Of a stretch of DNA of 64,000 nt, positions 13,001 to 23,022 are shown piece after piece. The notes below the pieces were generated by a model that worked only from the letters and a program-made list of their open reading frames with translations, did no database searches and was not told where the DNA came from. Numbering within the stretch: position 1 is the first letter of the stretch; each line of letters begins with the position of its first letter. Made by a program: the position numbers and the translations under genes. Origin of the DNA: Petrolisthes cinctipes (lineage: Eukaryota > Arthropoda > Malacostraca > Decapoda > Porcellanidae). The stretch spans positions 1,258,001-1,322,000 of the forward strand of contig JAWQEG010000623.1 of assembly GCA_033782935.1 (NCBI GenBank). Direction: 5' to 3'.

Positions 13001-13540
13001 CTATATTTTGAAAACATTCTAGCACTGACTAGACATGTACAGATCGCTTCTGGTACCCAAAATTATCGAATTTTCGGGTGTTTTGAGGTTGATTTTGAGA
13101 TATAAACGAGTCCAGAAGATGCATTAACATGTTGACTTTGGGCACCTAAAATATCGATGTTCAGCATATTTTGGGCCTGCATCTGAGTAGGCATGTACAG
13201 ATCGCTTCTGGGACCCCAAAATATCGAATTTTCGGGTGTTTTGAGGTTGAATTTGGGATATAAACGGGTACAGAAGATGCATGCACATATCGGCTTTTGG
13301 GCACCTAAAAGATCGATTTTCAGTATGTTTTGGGCCTGTATTTTGAAAATACTCTAACACGGAATAAGCATGTACAGTTCGCTTCTGGGACCCGAAAATA
13401 TCGAATTTACGGGTGTTTTGGGCCTGAATTTGAGATATCGACTTTGGGCACCTAAAATATCGATTTTTAGCATGTTTTGGGCCTATATTTTGAAAATATT
13501 CTAGCACTAAGTAGGCATGTACAAATCACTTCTGGGACCC
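10033..13540 (+). repeat. Transitional satellite segment
   Basis: Satellite units of mixed subtype between the 3.1-kb and 1.8-kb HORs. The stretch near 11900-12750 reappears near 18625-19500 (shift 6,721), on the far side of the triplicated 1,805-bp block, so the triplication was inserted between parts of one older sequence. A unit with the 18-bp half-B deletion (gggcctgcatctgagtagg) lies near 13178, and a small deletion (gggagttcagatcgc) near 10418. No gene seen. Confidence 0.75.
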
Positions 13541-16500
13541 CAAAATATCGAATTTTCGGGTGATTTGAGCCTGAATTTGAGATATAAACGGGTACAGATG
13601 ATACATGCACATATCGACTTTGGACACTTAAAATATCGATTTTTAGCATATTTTGAGCCTATATTTTGAAAACATTCTAGCACTGAATAGGCATGTACAG
13701 ATCGCATCTGGGACCCAGAAATATCGAATTTTCGGGTGTTTTGAGGTTAAATTTGGGATATAAACGGGTGCAGAAGATGCATACACCTAGAATATCGATT
13801 TTCAGCTTGTTTTGGGCCGGTATTTAGAAAACACTCTAATACGGAGTAGGCAAGTACAGATCGCTTCAGGGACCCCAAAATATCGAATTTTCGGGTGTTT
13901 TGAGCCTGAATTTGAGATATAAACAAGTACAGAAGATGCATCCACATATCGACTTTTGGGCACCTAAAAGATCAATTTTCAGTATATTTTGGGCCTGTAT
14001 ATTGAAAATACTCTAATACGGAGTAGGCATGTACAGATCGCTTCTGGGACCCCAAAATATCGAATTTTTGGGTGTTTTGGGCCTGAATTTGAGATATCGA
14101 CTATGGGCACCTAAAATATCGATTTTTAGCATGTTTTGGGCCTATATTTTGAAAATATTCTAGCACTGAGTAGGGATGTACAGATCGCTTTTAGTACCCA
14201 AAAATACAGAATTTTCGGGTGTTTTGAGCCTGAATTTGAGATATAAACGGGTACAGAAGATGCATGCACATATTGACTTTGGGCACCTAAAATATCGATT
14301 TTTAGCATGTTTTGTTCCTGTATTTTGAAAATACTCTAACACGGAGTAGGAATGTACAGTTCGCTTCTGGGACCCCAAAATATCGAATTTTCGGGTGTTT
14401 TGGGCCTGAATTTGAGATATCGACTTTGGGTACCTAAAATATCGATTTTTAGCATGTTTTGGGCCTATATTTTGAAAATATTCTAGCACTGACTAGGCAT
14501 GTACAGATCGCTTCTGGGACCCCAAAATATCGAATTTTCGGGTGTTTTGAGCCTGAATTTGAGATATAAACGGGTACAGAAGATGCATGCACATATCGAC
14601 TTTTGAGCACCTAAAATATCGATTTTTAGCATGTTATGGGTCTGTATCTTGAAAACATTCTAACTAGGAGTAGGGATGTACAGATCGCTTCTAGGACCCA
14701 ATAATACCGAATTTTCGGGTGTTTTGAGCCTTAATTTGAGATATAAACGTGTACAGAAGATGCATGCACATTTTGACTTTGGGCACCTAAAATATCGATT
14801 TTCAGCATGTTTTGGGCCTGTATTTTGAAATTACTCTAACTAGGAGTAGGCATGTACAGATTGCTTCTGGGACCCCAAAATATCGAATTTTCGGGTGTTA
14901 TGAGCCTGAATTTGAGACATAAACGGGTACAGAAGATACATGCACATATTGACTTTGGGCACCTAAAAGAACGATTTTCAGTATGTTTTGGGCCTGTATT
15001 TTGAAAATACTCTAACACGGAGTAGGAATGTACAGTTCGCTTCTGGGACCCTAAAATATCGAATTTTCGGGTGGTTTGGGCCTGAATTTGAGATACCGAC
15101 TTTGGGCACCTATAATATCGATTTTTAGCATGTTTTGGGCCTATATTTTGAAAATATTCTAGCACTGACTAGGCATGTACAGATCGCTTCTGGGACCCCA
15201 AAATATCGAATTTTCGGGTGTTTTGGGCCTTAATTTGAGATATCGACTTTGGGCACCTAAAATATCGATTTTTAGCATGTTTTGGGCCTATATTTTGAAA
15301 ATATTCTAGCACTGAGTAGGCATGTACAGATCGCTTCTGGGACCCCAAAATATCGAATTTTCGGGTGTTTTGAGCCTGAATTTGAGATATAAACGGGTAC
15401 AGATGATACATGCACATATCGACTTTGGACACTTAAAATATCGAATTTTAGCATATTTTGAGCCTATATTTTGAAAACATTCTAGCACTGAATAGGCATG
15501 TACAGATCGCATCTGGGACCCAGAAATATCGAATTTTCGGGTGTTTTGAGGTTAAATTTGGGATATAAACGGGTGCAGAAGATGCATACACCTAGAATAT
15601 CGATTTTCAGCTTGTTTTGGGCCGGTATTTATAAAACACTCTAATACGGAGTAGGCAAGTACAGATCGCTTCAGGGACCCCAAAATATCGAATTTTCGGG
15701 TGTTTTGAGCCTGAATTTGAGATATAAACAAGTACAGAAGATGCATCCACATATCGACTTTTGGGCACCTAAAAGATTAACTTTCAGTATATTTTGGGCC
15801 TGTATATTGAAAATACTCTAATACGGAGTAGGTATGTACAGATCGCTTCTGGGACCCCAAAATATCGAATTTTTGGGTGTTTTGGGCCTGAATTTGAGAT
15901 ATCGACTTTGGGCACCTAAAATATCGATTTTTAGCATGTTTTGGGCCTATATTTTGAAAATATTCTAGCACTGAGTAGGGATGTACAGATCGCTTTTAGT
16001 ACCCAAAAATACAGAATTTTCGGGTGTTTTGAGCCTGAATTTGAGATATAAACGGGTACAGAAGATGCATGCACATATTGACTTTGGGCACCTAAAATAT
16101 CGATTTTTAGCATGTTTTGTTCCTGTATTTTGAAAATACTCTAACACGGAGTAGGAATGTACAGTTCGCTTCTGGGACCCCAAAATATCGAATTTTCGGG
16201 TGTTTTGGGCCTGAATTTGAGATATCGACTTTGGGTACCTAAAATATCGATTTTTAGCATGTTTTGGGCCTATATTTTGAAAATATTCTAGCACTGACTA
16301 GGCATGTACAGATCGCTTCTGGGACCCCAAAATATCGGATTTTCGGGTGTTTTGAGCCTGAATTTGAGATATAAACGGGTACAGAAGATGCATGCACATA
16401 TCGACTTTTGAGCACCTAAAATATCGATTTTTAGCATGTTATGGGTCTGTATCTTGAAAACATTCTAACTAGGAGTAGGGATGTACAGATCGCTTCTAGG

Positions 16501-18990
16501 ACCCAATAATACCGAATTTTCGGGTGTTTTGAGACTTAATTTGAGATATAAACGTGTACAGAAGATGCATGCACATTTTGACTTTGGGCACCTAAAATAT
16601 CGATTTTCAGCATGTTTTGGGCCTGTATTTTGAAATTACTCTAACTAGGAGTAGGCATGTACAGATTGCTTCTGGGACCCCAAAATATCGAATTTTCGGG
16701 TGTTATGAGCCTGAATTTGAGACATAAACGGGTACAGAAGATACATGCACATATTGACTTTGGGCACCTAAAAGAACGATTTTCAGTATGTTTTGGGCCT
16801 GTATTTTGAAAATACTCTAACACGGAGTAGGAATGTACAGTTCGCTTCTGGGACCCTAAAATATCGAATTTTCGGGTGGTTTGGGCCTGAATTTGAGATA
16901 CCGACTTTGGGCACCTATAATATCGATTTTTAGCATGTTTTGGGCCTATATTTTGAAAATATTCTAGCACTGACTAGGCATGTACAGATCGCTTCTGGGA
17001 CCCCAAAATATCGAATTTTCGGGTGTTTTGGGCCTTAATTTGAGATATCGACTTTGGGCACCTAAAATATCGATTTTTAGCATGTTTTGGGCCTATATTT
17101 TGAAAATATTCTAGCACTGAGTAGGCATGTACAGATCGCTTCTGGGACCCCAAAATATCGAATTTTCGGGTGTTTTGAGCCTGAATTTGAGATATAAACG
17201 GGTACAGATGATACATGCACATATCGACTTTGGACACTTAAAATATCGAATTTTAGCATATTTTGAGCCTATATTTTGAAAACATTCTAGCACTGAATAG
17301 GCATGTACAGATCGCATCTGGGACCCAGAAATATCGAATTTTCGGGTATTTTGAGGTTAAATTTGGGATATAAACGGGTGCAGAAGATGCATACACCTAG
17401 AATATCGATTTTCAGCTTGTTTTGGGCCGGTATTTATAAAACACTCTAATACGGAGTAGGCAAGTACAGATCGCTTCAGGGACCCCAAAATATCGAATTT
17501 TCGGGTGTTTTGAGCCTGAATTTGAGATATAAACAAGTACAGAAGATGCATCCACATATCGACTTTTGGGCACCTAAAAGATTAATTTTCAGTATATTTT
17601 GGGCCTGTATATTGAAAATACTCTAATACGGAGTAGGCATGTACAGATCGCTTCTGGGACCCCAAAATATCGAATTTTTGGGTGTTTTGGGCCTGAATTT
17701 GAGATATCGACTTTGGGCACCTAAAATATCGATTTTTAGCATGTTTTGGGCCTATATTTTGAAAATATTCTAGCACTGAGTAGGGATGTACAGATCGCTT
17801 TTAGTACCCAAAAATACAGAATTTTCGGGTGTTTTGAGCCTGAATTTGAGATATAAACGGGTACAGAAGATGCATGCACATATTGACTTTGGGCACCTAA
17901 AATATTGATTTTTAGCATGTTTTGTTCCTGTATTTTGAAAATACTCTAACACGGAGTAGGAATGTACAGTTCGCTTCTGGGACCCCAAAATATCGAATTT
18001 TCGGGTGTTTTGGGCCTGAATTTGAGATATCGACTTTGGGTACCTAAAATATCGATTTTTAGCATGTTTTGGGCCTATATTTTGAAAATATTCTAGCACT
18101 GACTAGGCATGTACAGATCGCTTCTGGGACCCCAAAATATCGAATTTTCGGGTGTTTTGAGCCTGAATTTGAGATATAAACGGGTACAGAAGATGCATGC
18201 ACATATCGACTTTTGAGCACCTAAAATATCGATTTTTAGCATGTTATGGGTCTGTATCTTGAAAACATTCTAACTAGGAGTAGGGATGTACAGATCGCTT
18301 CTAGGACCCAATAATACCGAATTTTCGGGTGTTTTGAGCCTTAATTTGAGATATAAACGTGTACAGAAGATGCATGCACATTTTGACTTTGGGCACCTAA
18401 AATATCGATTTTCAGCATGTTTTGGGCCTGTATTTTGAAATTACTCTAACTAGGAGTAGGCATGTACAGATTGCTTCTGGGACCCCAAAATATCGAATTT
18501 TTGGGTGTTATGAGCCTGAATTTGAGACATAAACGGGTACAGAAGATACATGCACATATTGACTTTGGGCACCTAAAAGAACGATTTTCAGTATGTTTTG
18601 GGCCTGTATTTTGAAAATACTCTAACACGGAGTAGGAATGTACAGTTCGCTTCTGGGACCCTAAAATATCGAATTTTCGGGTGGTTTGGGCCTGAATTTG
18701 AGATACCGACTTTGGGCACCTATAATATCGATTTTTAGCATGTTTTGGGCCTATATTTTGAAAATATTCTAGCACTGACTAGGCATGTACAGATCGCTTC
18801 TGGGACCCCAAAATATCGAATTTTCGGGTGTTTTGGGCCTTAATTTGAGATATCGACTTTGGGCACCTAAAATATCGATTTTTAGCATGTTTTGGGCCTA
18901 TATTTTGAAAATATTCTAGCACTGAGTAGGCATGTACAGATCGCTTCTGGGACCCCAAAATATCGAATTTTCGGGTGTTTTGAGCCTGAA
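13541..18990 (+). repeat. Higher-order repeat, 1,805 bp x 3
   Basis: Three tandem copies with a constant shift of 1,805 bp: the marker atacatgcacatatcg lies at about 13601, 15406 and 17211. The copies differ by only scattered substitutions (for example tatttagaaaac against tatttataaaac, and gtgttttgagg against gtattttgagg), so this is the most recently homogenised part of the window. It shares the rare catacacctagaatatcg unit with the 3.1-kb HOR, so one HOR probably derived from part of the other. The ends are approximate. Confidence 0.88.
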
Positions 18991-20729
18991 TTTGAGATAT
19001 AAACGGGTACAGAAGATGCATGCACATATCGACTTTTGGGCACCTAAAATATCGATTTTGAGCATGTTATGGTTCTGTATCTTGAAAACATTCTAACTAG
19101 GAGTAGGGATGTACAGATCGCTTCTAGGACCCAAAAATACCAAATTTTCGAGTGATTTGAGCCTGAATTTGAGATATAAACGGGTACAGAAGATGCATGC
19201 ACATATCGACTTTTGGGCACCTAAAAGATCGATTTTCAGTATGTTTTGGGCCTGTATATTGAAAATACTCTAACACGGAGTAGGCATGTACAGATCGCTT
19301 CTGGGACCCCAAAATATTGAATTTTTGGGTGTTTTGGGCCTGAATTTGAGATATCGACTTTGGGCACCTAAAATATCGATTTTTAGCATGTTTTGGGCCT
19401 ATATTTTGAAAATATTCTAGCACTGAGTAGGCATGTACAGATCGCTTCTGGGACCCCAAAATATCGAATTTTCGGGTGTTTTGAGCCTGAATTTGAGATA
19501 TAAACAGGTACAGAAGATGCATGCACATATCGACTTTTGAGCACCTCAAATATCGATTTTTAGCATGTTATGGGTCTGTATCTTGAAAACATTCTAACTA
19601 GGAGTAGGGATGTACAGATCGCTTCTAGGACCCAAAAATACCGAATTTTCGGGTGTTTTGAGCCTGAATTTGAGACATAAACGGGTACAGAAGATACATG
19701 CACATATTGACTTTGGGCACCTAAAATATCGATTTTCAGCATGTTTTGGGCCTGTATTTTGGAAATACTCTAACAGGGAGTAGGCAAGTACAGATCGCTT
19801 CTGGGACCCCAAAATATAGAATTTTTGTGTGTTTTGAGCCTGATTTTGAGATATAAACGGGTACAAAAGATACTTCCACATATCGACTTTTGGGCACCTA
19901 AAAGAACGATTTTCAGTATGTTTTGGGCCTGTATTTTGAAAATTCTCTAACACGGAGTAGGCATGTACAGTTCGCTTCTGGGACCCCAAAATATCGAATT
20001 TTCGGGTGTTTTGGGCCTGAATTTGAGATATCGACTTTGGGCACCTAAAATATCGATTTGTAGCATGTTTTGGGCCTATATTTTGAAAATATTCTAGCAC
20101 TGAGTAGACATGTAGAGATCAATTCTGGGACCCCAAAATATCGAATTTTCAGGTGTTTTGAGCCTGAATTTGAGATATAAACGGGTACAGATGATGCATG
20201 CACATATAGACTTTGTTCACTTAAAATATCGATTTTTAGCATGTTTTGAGCCTATATTTTGAAAACATTCTAGCACTGAGTAGGCATGTACAGAACGCTT
20301 CTGGAACCCAAAAATATCGAATTTTCGGGTGTTTTGAGCTTGAATTTGAGATATAAACGGGTGCAGAAGATTCATACACATATTGACTTTGGTCACCTAA
20401 AATATCGATTTTCAGCTTGTTTTGGGCCTGTATTTTGAAAATACTCTAACACGGAGTAGGCAAGTACAGATCGCTTCTGGGACCCCAAAATATCGAATTT
20501 TCAGGTGTTTTGAGCCTGAATTTGAGATATAAACGGGTACAGAAGATGCATCCACATATCGACTTTTGGGCACCTAAAAGATCAATTTTAAGTATGTTTT
20601 GGGCCTGTATTTTGAAAATACTTTAACACGGAATAGTCATGTTCAGTTCGCTTCTGGGACCCCAAAATATCGAATTTACGGGTGTTTTGATCCTGAATTT
20701 GAGATATAAACGGGTACAGAAGATGCATG
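18991..20729 (+). repeat. Satellite between the 1.8-kb HOR and the retroelement
   Basis: Ordinary long and short units continuing in the same orientation. The first part (to about 19.5 kb) matches the sequence at 12.3-12.8 kb. The last unit is cut at ...gaagatgcatg by the retroelement; the same unit resumes at 26603. No gene or other element seen. Confidence 0.85.
20726..20729. repeat. Target site duplication CATG, left
   Basis: The four bases before the 5' LTR are CATG, and the same four follow the 3' LTR. Removing the element and one CATG restores the normal unit sequence gatgcatgcacatatcg. Four to six bp is the usual duplication length for Ty3/gypsy elements. Confidence 0.85.
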
Positions 20730-21001
20730 TGTAGTGTACCATAAAATAGGTCGATTTTCTTTGATTGAGTGTGTAACCATTCTCTAATTATCTACCAGCC
20801 TGTATTGTGATTCATTTACCATTACATTTCTTCATGCAGATAGCCTATGCAATTTCTTTCAGCATATTCTCTTTGCCATTTTGTGTAATATCATTGTCTG
20901 CATACTCTTGCAAAATTTCATGTATACATCATATGTATTATACATTTAATACCATAACTAAATACTCTTAGCTTTGTTAATGTCAAGTACGCAGAGAATT
21001 G

Positions 21002-21032
21002 TATATAGTGATAACTAAATTTTGACATTAAA
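21002..21032 (+). promoter_or_regulatory. Possible TATA box and polyadenylation signal in the LTR
   Basis: TATATA lies at 21002-21007 and ATTAAA at 21027-21032; both are kept in the 3' LTR (ATTAAA at 26390-26395). They are candidates for the core promoter and the poly(A) signal. AT-rich LTR sequence offers such motifs by chance, and the start of R cannot be read from sequence. Confidence 0.25.
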
Positions 21033-21071
21033 TCATAAGGAACTATTCACCGCATCTCTCTCTTCCTTGAG

Positions 21072-21129
21072 CACTTCTTAAAGAGAGTTATAGACACTAA
21101 CACTTCTTAAAGAGAGTTATAGACACTAG
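21072..21129 (+). repeat. 29-bp tandem duplication inside the LTR
   Basis: Two copies of a 29-bp unit (cacttcttaaagagagttat and nine further bases), at 21072-21100 and 21101-21129, the second ending in g instead of a. The 3' LTR has the same pair at 26435-26492 with a few substitutions, so the duplication predates this insertion. Confidence 0.85.
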
Positions 21130-21232
21130 CTCCTGAGGCTGAGAAGTGTAGTGGAGAAACCCTGCCAGTGGCCCTTGCACAGGAGCCTTCTTTAGGTAGC
21201 AGCACAACTTATAGTTGGTGGCTACACCACCC

Positions 21233-21580
21233 ACCAACAAGTGGTGACCCTCGGAGATTGCAGCCGTCACCAACAAGTGGTGACCCCCGGAGAGTGCAGC
21301 CGTCACCAACAAGTGGTGACCCCCGGAGATTGCAGTCGTCACCAACAAGTGGTGACCCCGGAGATTGCAGCCGTCACCAACAAGTGGTGACCCCCGGAGA
21401 TTGCAGCTGTCACCAACAAGTGGTGACCCCCGGAGAGTGCAGCTGTCACCAACAAGTGGTGACCCCCGTAGAGTGCAGCTGTCACCAACAAGTGGTGACC
21501 CCCGGAGAGAGCAGCTGCAGCAATCACCAACAAGTGGTGACCCCCGGAGAGTGCAGCTGCCGCGATCGCCAACAAGAGTG
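21233..21580 (+). repeat. 36-bp minisatellite of LTR end plus primer-binding site, 9 copies
   Basis: The core aagtggtgacc starts at 21239, 21275, 21311, 21347, 21382, 21418, 21454, 21490 and 21532: spacing 36 bp, once 35 and once 42 (extra gcagca). A tenth, degenerate copy (gccaacaagagtgg) follows. Each unit contains caccaaca, which equals the last eight bases of the LTR, then ag, then TGGTGACCC, the putative primer-binding site. The first copy, in the functional position at 21242, reads TGGTGACCCTCGG; most later copies read TGGTGACCCCCGG. The primer tRNA was not identified. Frames across the repeat stay open (12-residue periods such as SPTSGDPRR), but I see no reason to call them protein. 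Confidence 0.88.
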
Positions 21581-21592
21581 GATCAAGCTGCA

Positions 21593-21736
21593 GTCTACAA
21601 GAACGCCTTTGCCCTGCAGTCACTATCAAGTAGTGACCTGGAGTGCTGCCGCTACCCTCCAATAGTCTACAAGAACGCCTTTGCCCTGCAGTCACCATCA
21701 AGAGGTGACTTGAGTTGCTACCTCTCCTGTGCAGCT
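21593..21736 (+). repeat. 72-bp imperfect duplication in the leader
   Basis: gtctacaagaacgcctttgc begins at 21593 and again at 21665, 72 bp apart, which is twice 36. The sequence after it (gcagtcaccatcaagagg, then tgac) resembles the 36-bp unit (gtcaccaacaagtgg, then tgac), so this is probably a decayed outgrowth of the same minisatellite. Confidence 0.65.
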
Positions 21737-22206
21737 GTTGCTCCTGCCACAGTGCCACTGTCCATCCTATCTACATTATCGCCGCGAACCCTGAGGCATC
21801 ACCAGTCCACAGCAGCCATCTGTAAGCCTCCAACTACGCCGTTGCTGCCTGCCATCCAACACCTATACACCACTGGTACTCGCGGCAGTCTAGCTACCAG
21901 CAACAGTGCTTCACCTTGGATTATAGAGCTTCACCTTGGATTACAGTGCTTCACCTTGGATTACAGTGCTTCACCTTGGATTACAGTGCTTCGCCTTGGA
22001 TTACAGTGCTTCACCTTGGATTACAGTGCCTCACCCTGGATTACAGTGTTTCACTCTGGACGTGTATTGCCCTTTATTATTAGTGCCTTGTGTGTGAATT
22101 ACAGTGCCAGTGTATTCAGCAGCATACTGATATAACCTAACTAACACAGCTGCCGTGATATCAGGTAACCCTCGTCAGCATTTACACCCTGAGTTCACTG
22201 ACCAGT
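21737..22206 (+). other. Rest of the 5' leader before gag
   Basis: Untranslated leader holding the 20-bp minisatellite described separately. A 256-codon open frame, without an ATG at its first codon, runs through much of the leader (21365-22135) in a different frame from gag and ends before it. It is repeat-driven and has no recognisable domain, so it is not called as a gene. Confidence 0.6.
21909..22064 (+). repeat. 20-bp minisatellite in the leader, about 7.8 copies
   Basis: The unit cttcaccttggattacagtg repeats every 20 bp from 21909. Copies 1, 5 and 7 carry substitutions, and the last copy is cut to tttcactctggacgtg. It is a second tandem repeat, independent of the 36-bp one. Twenty is not a multiple of three, so the encoded peptide cycles through frames, which speaks against a coding role. 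Confidence 0.9.
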
Positions 22207-23022
22207 ATGTCTACTGAGGATCTCTCAAACTCAGGCAACCACACTGCCACTGCAGTAGCCATGAGAGCCCCTGCTTTCTGCAACCAAGACCCCACCATAT
22301 GGTTCTCAATACTGGAGTGTGGTTTTGCTGCTTCTAATATCACGAGAAGCCTCACTAAATTCTCACATGCTGCAAGTCTGCTACCACCTGAAGTTCTCAC
22401 TCAAGTATCTGATGTCATTACTTCAGCCTCAACCTCTGCTACGCCCTATGAGGATCTTAAGGCAGCAATTTTAAATCGCCTACAATCATCAGTGGCTGCT
22501 CGTCTCCGCGAGTTGCTATCAAGAGAAGAACTTGGTGGAGAGAAACCTACAGACTTACTACGTCGTATGAAAACACTGCTTGGTGACAAGTACCAGGCCT
22601 TTGATAAAGATCTTTTCAAACAACTGTTCTATCAACGCCTGCCACCTGACATTCAACGTGCTCTCATCAGTGTGAAAGGCAAGCTGCCGCCAGATGAGCT
22701 TGCCAATCTTGCAGATGACTACATGGCAACTCTTCCACCTATACCAGCATCACCAATCTCCTCCATCACGACACAAGAAAATTCCCAAATTGCCCAGCTC
22801 GCCAATCTAATTTCCCAGCTTACAATGGAAGTCAGCAACCTGAAGAAACAAATCAACAACCACCCAAGTTCCCGACCCTCGACGCCAAACCGCCAACACC
22901 AGCGGTCACGTTCAAGGAGCACTTCAAACTTCTGCTACTACCATCGCAGGTTTAGGGATAAGGCTCTCAAGTGTGAAAAGCCCTGCAGCTACATGGCGTC
23001 AAACAACAACGGCGAACATTAA
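22207..23022 (+). CDS. gag: Gag polyprotein of the gypsy element (271 aa)
   Basis: Structural protein expected to form the cytoplasmic virus-like particle and bind element RNA. The ATG at 22207 has an A at -3 and is the first in a long frame. Residues about 15-180 resemble the capsid-type region of gypsy Gags (WFSILECGF near the start, then RLRELLSREELGGEKP and FKQLFYQRLPPDIQ). Residues 195-215 (IAQLANLISQLTMEVSNLKK) look like a short coiled coil. A basic Ser/Arg stretch lies at 229-238, followed by a zinc-binding motif at C243, H246, C256 and C260 in FCYYHRRFRDKALKC, then CSY. This replaces the usual CCHC knuckle and is, to my knowledge, shared with invertebrate Mag-like elements. The frame is intact. 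The last 46 nt overlap pol, which lies in the -1 frame. Identification rests on the motif and the position before protease. Confidence 0.88.
   Translation: MSTEDLSNSGNHTATAVAMRAPAFCNQDPTIWFSILECGFAASNITRSLTKFSHAASLLPPEVLTQVSDVITSASTSATPYEDLKAAILNRLQSSVAARLRELLSREELGGEKPTDLLRRMKTLLGDKYQAFDKDLFKQLFYQRLPPDIQRALISVKGKLPPDELANLADDYMATLPPIPASPISSITTQENSQIAQLANLISQLTMEVSNLKKQINNHPSSRPSTPNRQHQRSRSRSTSNFCYYHRRFRDKALKCEKPCSYMASNNNGEH

Larger units (their letters stand above)
1..20729 (+). repeat. Satellite array, left arm (147/176-bp units)
   Basis: Continuous head-to-tail tandem repeat with no gap and no inverted unit that I could see. Each unit carries fixed landmarks in order: aaaatatcgaatttt, gttttgagcctgaatttgag, (in long units) gggtacagaagatgcatgc, cacctaaaatatcg, agcatgttttgggcc, ctagcactgagtaggcatg, and tacagatcgcttctgggac. 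Long units are 176-177 bp (for example 163-339) and short units 147 bp (for example 12089-12235). Subtypes differ at the end of half B (ctagcactgag, ctaacacggag or ctaactaggag) and in half A (gagcctgaatttgag or gaggttgaatttggg). No protein-coding gene or RNA gene is supported here. The family is unknown to me. Confidence 0.97.
20730..21239 (+). repeat. 5' long terminal repeat (510 bp)
   Basis: Runs from TGTAGTGTACC to CCACCAACA, matching the copy at 26093-26602 without indels. By hand comparison the two differ at 12 positions (about 2.4%), for example ggtcga against ggtcaa and ttaatgtc against ttaacatc. The LTR holds a 29-bp tandem duplication. Its last eight bases (caccaaca) are also the start of the 36-bp repeat that follows. 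It should carry the promoter of the element. Confidence 0.95.

Noticed and set aside
21168..21758. ORFs across the 36-bp leader repeat on both strands (165, 139 and 256 aa)
   Set aside because: A 36-bp repeat without stops opens several frames at once. The frames are out of phase with gag, and the 35-bp copy shifts them. No recognisable domain.
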